9,865 bases of DNA from an uncultured Clostridia bacterium. GTDB lineage: Bacteria; Bacillota; Clostridia; Oscillospirales; Acutalibacteraceae. The notes under the pieces were generated by a model. The model was given only the letters and a program-made list of their open reading frames with translations. It made no database searches and had not been told where the DNA came from. Of the stretch, positions 5,045 to 9,865 are shown piece by piece. Position 1 is the stretch's first letter. Every line of letters starts with the position of its first letter. The DNA is taken from the NCBI GenBank assembly GCA_946628455.1, contig CAMOWP010000063.1, positions 1-9,865 of the forward strand, read 5' to 3'. The translations under genes were made by a program, and so were the position numbers.

Positions 5045-7402
5045 ATGAAAAAGCTACTGTGCATAATGCTTGCTTTATCAGTTTTGCTCGCCTTTCCCGT
5101 AAGCGCGCATGCCGAAGAGATTTTTTCAACAGGCTTTGAGGAGAGTGATACAATGGAGCTCAGCTTAAACGGAAATGCAAAATATGTTTTCGACAGTGAT
5201 AAAAACAGCAACGTGCTTTACCTTGACGGGAGCAATAATACTTATGCTCAGTTCCCTTCGGACACCTTTGCTTCGCTTGATTTCGCAACAGTGCTTTTTG
5301 ACATCAAGCCCGTTTCAAACAACGGAAATTTCTTTACCTTCGCAATAGGAACGGATAATCAGAAATACAGCTTTTTCAGAATCCGCGGAACAGAAATAAG
5401 AAACGCAATAACGCTTAATTCATACACCGCAGAGCGCGAAACAAGAGCGGCGCTTGATTACAGCGACGGCTGGCTTTCCGTTGCAATAGTTTTTAACGGG
5501 ACTGCAAACAGGCTTTACGTCAACGGTGAGCTCAAAAGCGAAAACGCCGACACAGGTATTAAGCTTTCAGACCTCGGCGAAAATCTTGCTGCATATCTCG
5601 GAAAATCGTTTTACAGCGGCGACAGCTACTACAAGGGCTACTTTGATAACGTAAGAGTTTTCAACTCCGCTCTTGACGCAGATGAAATCAAAGGCTATGT
5701 TTCAGACGCAATTCCGCTTCTTTACAAGGCGACAGTCGGCAGCGTTCTTGATAACGTCAGCGCGTCAGTCGGAACTGATAACCACACCGCAGTATTCGCA
5801 AATATTGACAGAAAAAACGGCGTAATTAATTCATACGTTAAAGCTTCTCAGTCTCTGAGCGCAGTTCCGTTCAACCTCAGCCTCGCCTTTTCAGACTGCA
5901 AAATTTTTATTGATAATGAAGAAATATCACTCCCCTGCACGCTTGATTTAACAGGCGCAAAAGCACTCAGAATAGTTAAAGGGGAACGCGAGGAAGAATA
6001 TACAGTAAACACTCCGTCCGTTGCTAAAAACCCCGTTTTAAGCGGACAGTATGCCGACCCCGATATTGATATTTTTGACGGGCGCTTCTGGATTTACCCG
6101 ACCACTGACGGAGTTCCCGGCTGGGGCGGAACACAGTTCCACGCCTTCTCCTCGCTCGATTTGGTTAACTGGATTGACGAGGGAGTAATCCTTGACGTTA
6201 AGGAAAAGACGGCGAAAAAGAATGCTCAGGGTGTTAATATCGCAGTTTCAAAATGGTCTGATATAAACGCGTGGGCGCCTGCAGTTGAGGAGAAAAACGG
6301 AAAGTATTATTTCTATTACTGCAGCAATATTGCAAGCGATTATACTTCCCTTTACGGAAACGGTATGGCAATAGGCGTTGCGTGGGCAAGCTCGCCGAAC
6401 GGACCGTTCACCGCGCTTGATAAGCCGCTTGTTTACCCGAAGCTGCTTTCAGACAGCGGTATAGGCTTTTACGGTCAGGCAATCGACCCTGCAATTTTCA
6501 CTGATGACGACGGCTCGTCATATATTCTTTTCGGAAACGGAATGGCAGCAATCGCAAAGCTGAACAGCGATATGACAAGCCTTGTGCCCTCAACGCTCAG
6601 GCTTATTGATGGGCTTAACGAGTTCAGGGAAAGCGTTGCCGTTTTCAAGCGTAATAATACATATTACTACACCTGGAGCTGCGATGATACGGGAAGCGAA
6701 AACTATCACATAAACTGGGGCTATTCAACTGCGCTTGACGGCAACATCATCAATAAAGGAACGCTTCTCAGCAAGGACGAGGCAAACGGAATTCTCGGAA
6801 CGGGTCATCAGTCAGTAATATATATTCCCGAAAGCGATAAGTGCTTCATAGCTTATCACCGCTTTTACACCCCGCTCGGGCAGGTTGACGGCGGCTACGG
6901 TTTTCACAGAGAGACCTGCATTGACGAGGTAACCTTTAAAAAGACCTTCCTCAGCCTGACTCCCGACGAGATTGTAAAAGTAACTCCAAGCTATGAGGGA
7001 ACCGGCGCGTTTAACGTTAAGGGAAACAGCATTTCTGAAATTATCCCCGCGCATTATGCTCCGAAAATCCCGACCCCTTCGCCGACTCCTTCACCTGCTC
7101 CTTCTGTCAAAAAAATCACCGTTAAAAAAACGGCGATTAAAAAGCTTACAAGGGGCAAAAAGAAATTCACTGTAAAATACAAGAAAATAAGCTCCGTTAC
7201 AGGTTATCAGATTCAGTATTCAACCTCAAAGAAATTCACTAAAAAAACAACTAAAACAAAGAAAACAAAAAAGACCTCGCTCACAGTCAAAAAGCTGAAA
7301 GCAAAGAAAAAGTATTATATCAGAGTCCGCGCCTATAAAAAGGCAGGCGGCAAAACCTACTATGCAAAATGGAGCAAGGTTAAAGCTGTTAAAACAAAAT
7401 AA
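5045..7402 (+). CDS. Secreted family 43 glycoside hydrolase with LamG-like and Lys-rich FN3 domains
   Basis: 785-residue extracellular enzyme expected to remove arabinose or xylose units from plant polysaccharide. Order: signal peptide with cleavage after AHA (residue 23); LamG/concanavalin-like domain (about 25-220, ending in YFDNVRVFNSALDADEI); an immunoglobulin-like linker (about 225-322); a five-bladed GH43 catalytic domain (about 328-650); a PTPSPTPSPAPS linker (676-687); and a C-terminal fibronectin type III domain (about 689-785). Catalytic residues all look present: base Asp338 in YADPD, pKa-modulating Asp481 in IDPAIF, acid Glu529 in FRESV, and His588 in GTGHQS. AWAPAVEEKNGKYYFYY (409-425) is a typical GH43 blade. 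GH43 covers arabinofuranosidases, xylosidases and arabinanases, and the activity cannot be fixed by eye. The tail contains 35 lysines in 97 residues and has no LPXTG motif, so charge-based wall retention is plausible but inferred. The gene is monocistronic: own promoter, terminator just after. Confidence 0.92.
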   Translation: MKKLLCIMLALSVLLAFPVSAHAEEIFSTGFEESDTMELSLNGNAKYVFDSDKNSNVLYLDGSNNTYAQFPSDTFASLDFATVLFDIKPVSNNGNFFTFAIGTDNQKYSFFRIRGTEIRNAITLNSYTAERETRAALDYSDGWLSVAIVFNGTANRLYVNGELKSENADTGIKLSDLGENLAAYLGKSFYSGDSYYKGYFDNVRVFNSALDADEIKGYVSDAIPLLYKATVGSVLDNVSASVGTDNHTAVFANIDRKNGVINSYVKASQSLSAVPFNLSLAFSDCKIFIDNEEISLPCTLDLTGAKALRIVKGEREEEYTVNTPSVAKNPVLSGQYADPDIDIFDGRFWIYPTTDGVPGWGGTQFHAFSSLDLVNWIDEGVILDVKEKTAKKNAQGVNIAVSKWSDINAWAPAVEEKNGKYYFYYCSNIASDYTSLYGNGMAIGVAWASSPNGPFTALDKPLVYPKLLSDSGIGFYGQAIDPAIFTDDDGSSYILFGNGMAAIAKLNSDMTSLVPSTLRLIDGLNEFRESVAVFKRNNTYYYTWSCDDTGSENYHINWGYSTALDGNIINKGTLLSKDEANGILGTGHQSVIYIPESDKCFIAYHRFYTPLGQVDGGYGFHRETCIDEVTFKKTFLSLTPDEIVKVTPSYEGTGAFNVKGNSISEIIPAHYAPKIPTPSPTPSPAPSVKKITVKKTAIKKLTRGKKKFTVKYKKISSVTGYQIQYSTSKKFTKKTTKTKKTKKTSLTVKKLKAKKKYYIRVRAYKKAGGKTYYAKWSKVKAVKTK

Positions 7403-7411
7403 CTTATAACT

Positions 7412-7444
7412 AAAAAACTGACCGTAGCAATTCGGTCAGTTTTT
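7412..7444. terminator. Bidirectional intrinsic terminator between the GH43 gene and the transketolase operon
   Basis: Stem ACTGACCG (7417-7424) / CGGTCAGT (7433-7440) with an 8-nt loop, preceded by AAAAA and followed by TTTT. The A and T runs can extend the stem and provide a U-run on both strands. It lies 10 nt after the GH43 stop and about 11 nt beyond the stop of the convergent minus-strand gene. Confidence 0.9.
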
Positions 7445-7455
7445 CTATTGATTAA

Positions 7456-8253
7456 TCAGGTTGCTAAATCGCCGACTATCATCATATAATCGCCAATCTG
7501 AACACCGAACTCAGGACCGCCCTCCATCATAAGCTGCCGGTCAGCAGTCATCTGGAACATATCTCCTGTTCCTAAAAGGATTTTAAGCGCTGAGGTAGGG
7601 CAGTCAAATTTCATACAGAAGAACGGCTTTGAGCGTTTATACGCTCCCCTTCCTGCTCTTGATTTTCCTGCCTTGATTCTGATATATGCAGTGCACTCAG
7701 GGTGTCCTACAACCTCCCACTGATAGCAGCGGTCAGGCGATTTAAGCGCCCATTCGTGAATCTCGGGATGGCCGAGCTTGTTAAGCTGGGAGATACCCGA
7801 TGAAAGCAGGTAAAAATACAGCTTGCAGAGAAGAACGGAGGTCTCTTCATCGTTCTCGGGCGGCTCCTTGATACCTAAAAGTGACGACATCTTAAGCAGC
7901 ACCTGCATAAACTTTATGAATTTGCCGAAGGATTTAATCTTCATTTTAGGGAGCTTTGTCATATCGCCCTTCATAAAAGCATTCATCTTTTCCATTGATG
8001 AAAAGGCGAGCTCGCCGTCGATTTTATCCTGGCCTAAGTATTCGCCGAGCTTAACGTTCCACTCACCGTCCTCAACGATAAAGTGAACAGCCTCTTTATC
8101 CTCAGCGTTTACCTTAGCTGAAACCTGGTAAATTGCGTTAACGCCCTCAAACTTTTTATGAAGCTCAGGAACGTCGTGGGCAATTGTTTTCATCAGCGGC
8201 AGCGCAGCTGCCATAAAAACCTTGTTAGTATAACGAACTTCATCGCTTGGCAT
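7456..8253 (-). CDS. Uncharacterised protein, probably two tandem SCP2-like (sterol carrier fold) domains
   Basis: 265 residues, no signal peptide, probably cytoplasmic. I do not recognise a named family with certainty. The first half (about 34-125: FEGVNAIYQVSAKV, VHFIVEDGEWNVKLGE, GELAFSSMEKMNAFMKGD) follows the layout of SCP2 domains: beta strands, then a helix ending in 'f..gd', then a 'k.ksfgk...f' segment. The second half (about 170-262) ends with SALKILLGTGDMFQMTADRQ and LMMEGGPEFGVQIGDYM, which fits the SCP2 ending '...G.p..a..lgd'. A duplication is therefore likely. SCP2 folds bind lipids or other hydrophobic ligands, and some are general protein modules; the ligand is unknown. The ATG at 8253 is chosen because AAAGGAG (8270-8264) lies 10 nt upstream, just past the transketolase stop; an in-frame ATG at 8292 would overlap transketolase and lacks such a site. 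It is last in the transketolase operon, 20 nt from the preceding gene. Confidence 0.7.
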   Translation of the reverse strand: MPSDEVRYTNKVFMAAALPLMKTIAHDVPELHKKFEGVNAIYQVSAKVNAEDKEAVHFIVEDGEWNVKLGEYLGQDKIDGELAFSSMEKMNAFMKGDMTKLPKMKIKSFGKFIKFMQVLLKMSSLLGIKEPPENDEETSVLLCKLYFYLLSSGISQLNKLGHPEIHEWALKSPDRCYQWEVVGHPECTAYIRIKAGKSRAGRGAYKRSKPFFCMKFDCPTSALKILLGTGDMFQMTADRQLMMEGGPEFGVQIGDYMMIVGDLAT

Positions 8254-8273
8254 TTTATCTACGCTCCTTTCGA

Positions 8274-9284
8274 TTAAAATTCGTCGTCCCAAGCATCGTC
8301 TGCCTCAAAGTCAGCGTGCATTGTTTCCTGAATAGCTTCAGCAATACCGTTTGCGTCAATTTTAGCAATGGCAAGAAGGTCCTCCTGAAGGCCGATTGTT
8401 GAGAAATCGTCCTGATGGCCGAGCATCTTGAACGCGCAAGCCTTACCGCTCTTTGCAACAACCTCTGCAACAGCGGAGCCGAGGCCGCCCATAACCTCAT
8501 GGTCCTCAGCAACGATAATTCTTCTTGTATCCATAACGGCGCTGAGAATTGCCTCTTCGTCAATAGGCTTGATGGTGTGCATATTAAGAACTCTTACCTT
8601 GATTCCGCCGTCAGCGTCTGCCATTCTTGCGGCCTGCATTGCTTCAAAAACACAGGAGCCGCAAGCGATAACGGTAATATCCGTTCCCTCGTTCATAACG
8701 GAGGCCTTGTTCCATTCAAACTTGCATTCGTCAATATTCTTGTAAATAACCTGGTCAAAGCCACGGTTGATACGGATGTAAACGGGGCCCGGAATATCGT
8801 AAGCAGCCTTAACTGCGTGATAAGTTTCAGAGCCGTCGCAAGGGCAGATAACCGTCATATGCGGAAGAACTCTCATACACGCCATATCAATAAGGCTGTG
8901 GTGAGTTGAGCCTGCCTGGCCGAAGGATGTTCCTGCGTGAGTTGCGATAATCTTAACGGGAACGTTCTGATAGCAGATATCAGTATGAACCTGGTCAAGT
9001 GAACGCGCTGCAGCAAAAATTGCAAAGGTTGAAGCAAACGGAACAAGGCCGTTCTTAGCCATACCTGCTGCAACTGAGAATAAGTTCTGCTCAGCGATAC
9101 CAACGTTAACAAATCTCTCCGGGAATTTTTCGCCGAACATACCGATTTTAGTTGATTTTGCAAGGTCTGCAGTAAGAGCTACAACATCAGGGTGTTCTTC
9201 GCCGAGCTCACAAAGAGCAAGACCGTAGCATTCCGCTGTTGACAGCTTAGTTGTATCTACCGATGTATAAGTCATACCACCCAT
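8274..9284 (-). CDS. tkt: Transketolase, C-terminal subunit (split transketolase)
   Basis: 336 residues holding the pyrimidine-binding and C-terminal domains of a thiamine-diphosphate transketolase; the pyrophosphate-binding half is the gene before it. The enzyme moves two-carbon ketol units between sugar phosphates in the non-oxidative pentose phosphate pathway. Visible features: the cofactor-activating glutamate in GIAEQN (Glu65), the substrate-pocket stretch THAGTSFGQAGSTHHSLID (115-133), and a C-terminal domain with EDHEVMGGLGSAVAE (260-274). The ATG at 9284 follows the tktN-half stop by 2 nt and has a perfect AGGAGG (9297-9292) 7 nt upstream, embedded in the last codons of that gene, so the two subunits are probably made in equal amounts. 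The C-terminus is very acidic (EADDAWDDEF). DXP synthase and other C2-transferring split enzymes share this architecture, but the overall sequence fits the split transketolases common in Clostridia. Confidence 0.93.
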   Translation of the reverse strand: MGGMTYTSVDTTKLSTAECYGLALCELGEEHPDVVALTADLAKSTKIGMFGEKFPERFVNVGIAEQNLFSVAAGMAKNGLVPFASTFAIFAAARSLDQVHTDICYQNVPVKIIATHAGTSFGQAGSTHHSLIDMACMRVLPHMTVICPCDGSETYHAVKAAYDIPGPVYIRINRGFDQVIYKNIDECKFEWNKASVMNEGTDITVIACGSCVFEAMQAARMADADGGIKVRVLNMHTIKPIDEEAILSAVMDTRRIIVAEDHEVMGGLGSAVAEVVAKSGKACAFKMLGHQDDFSTIGLQEDLLAIAKIDANGIAEAIQETMHADFEADDAWDDEF

Positions 9285-9286
9285 GA

Positions 9287-9865
9287 TTATGCCTCCTTTT
9301 CAACGCGTGCAACACGCTTTTCATAATAACTGTCAAGTGAAGCAGTTGCCTCAGCAAGCTTTTCCTCGTCAAGCGAGCCGTAATGCCAGAGGTAATTATC
9401 CTCCATAAAGCTGACTCCTGCACCCTTGAAGGTATCCATAACGATACAGCTTGGCTTTTCGCCGCCGTCCTGATGATTCTTTATTGCAGCCTCAAGCGCA
9501 TCGTTAAGCTCCTTGAAATTCTGACCGTCAACTCTGTAAACGTTAAAGCCGAAGGCTTCAAATTTCTTGTCAACGGGCTCAATGTTCATCTCGTCCTTAA
9601 CACGGCCGTCAATCATACACTTGTTGTTATCAACCATAACAACGATGTTTGAAAGCTTGAACTGAGCTGCGCTCATTGCAGCCTCCCAGTTTGAGCCCTC
9701 GTTAAGCTCGCCGTCACCTGTGATTATATAGTTCATATAATCGATTCCGTTAACTCTTCCTGCAAGCGCAAATCCTACAGCAAGTGAGAGGCCGTGGCCG
9801 AGAGAGCCTGTTGAAAATTCGCAGCCGTTAACCTTGTTTGCGTCAAGGTGCATACCGATTTTTGC
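9287..9865 (-). CDS. tkt: Transketolase, N-terminal subunit (split transketolase), 5' end outside the window
   Basis: The last 192 residues of the pyrophosphate-binding subunit; the frame is open to the window edge (AKIG before the first internal Met), so the gene continues upstream on the minus strand. STGSLGHGLSLAVG is the conserved glycine-rich stretch. GDGELNEGSNWEAAM followed by VDNN is the classic thiamine-diphosphate/Mg2+ motif GDG...NN. The short C-terminal part (SLDEEKLAEATASLDSYYEKR) matches the end of free-standing N-terminal subunits, so the split is natural and not a frameshift: the stop and the next start are separated by 2 nt with a dedicated AGGAGG site. It must pair with the C-terminal subunit to form an active site. 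Confidence 0.94.
   Translation of the reverse strand, partial: AKIGMHLDANKVNGCEFSTGSLGHGLSLAVGFALAGRVNGIDYMNYIITGDGELNEGSNWEAAMSAAQFKLSNIVVMVDNNKCMIDGRVKDEMNIEPVDKKFEAFGFNVYRVDGQNFKELNDALEAAIKNHQDGGEKPSCIVMDTFKGAGVSFMEDNYLWHYGSLDEEKLAEATASLDSYYEKRVARVEKEA

Noticed and set aside
8254..8292. Start of the SCP2-like protein at the ATG 8292
   Set aside because: It would overlap the end of the transketolase gene by 19 nt without a ribosome site; ATG 8253 has AAAGGAG upstream.
8415..8909. 164-codon open frame on the plus strand inside the transketolase C-terminal gene
   Set aside because: Antisense shadow of a highly conserved gene; no recognisable domain, ribosome site or promoter.
9285..9292. 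A frameshift splitting a full-length transketolase
   Set aside because: The junction has a proper stop, AGGAGG and ATG with normal spacing, and free-standing N- and C-terminal subunits are common in Clostridia.

Overview
The window most likely comes from an endospore-forming Clostridia-type Firmicute, plausibly a gut or rumen Oscillospiraceae/Ruminococcaceae-like bacterium. The evidence is a recognisable spoIIGA-sigE sporulation pair, Gram-positive Shine-Dalgarno sites (AGGAAGG, AGGAGG), a lipobox-anchored binding protein, a secreted GH43 enzyme with a Lys-rich fibronectin-type tail, and a split transketolase. No species can be named from this alone.

Layout. (1) 1-3412, plus strand: the 3' end of an oligopeptide/dipeptide ABC importer operon, with the end of an OppD-type ATPase, a complete OppF-type ATPase overlapping it by 11 nt, and a large OppA-type lipoprotein, closed by a strong bidirectional terminator. 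Two overlapping, mutually exclusive hairpins lie between oppF and oppA. (2) 3417-4925, minus strand: the spoIIG operon, encoding the membrane protease SpoIIGA and the mother-cell sigma factor pro-sigma-E that it activates. The homologous N-terminus of SpoIIGA can only be read if translation starts at a non-canonical ATT, 6 nt after a strong ribosome binding site. (3) 4926-5044: a 119-nt divergent intergenic region with two back-to-back promoters. The spoIIG one resembles the unusual long-spacer, Spo0A-dependent spoIIG promoter of Bacillus. (4) 5045-7402, plus strand: a secreted multidomain GH43 glycosidase. (5) 7412-7444: a second bidirectional terminator. (6) 7456-9865, minus strand: an operon of the two subunits of a split transketolase followed by an uncharacterised protein that looks like two tandem SCP2-fold domains.

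The genes form three functional blocks: peptide uptake, commitment to mother-cell sporulation, and carbohydrate use (extracellular hemicellulose/arabinan trimming and the pentose phosphate pathway). No single novel system is evident. The points most worth checking are the SpoIIGA ATT start, the spoIIG promoter architecture and its closeness to the GH43 promoter, and the SCP2-like partner of transketolase. I saw no tRNA, rRNA, CRISPR, insertion sequence or prophage signature. No gene-free stretch exceeds 300 bases.
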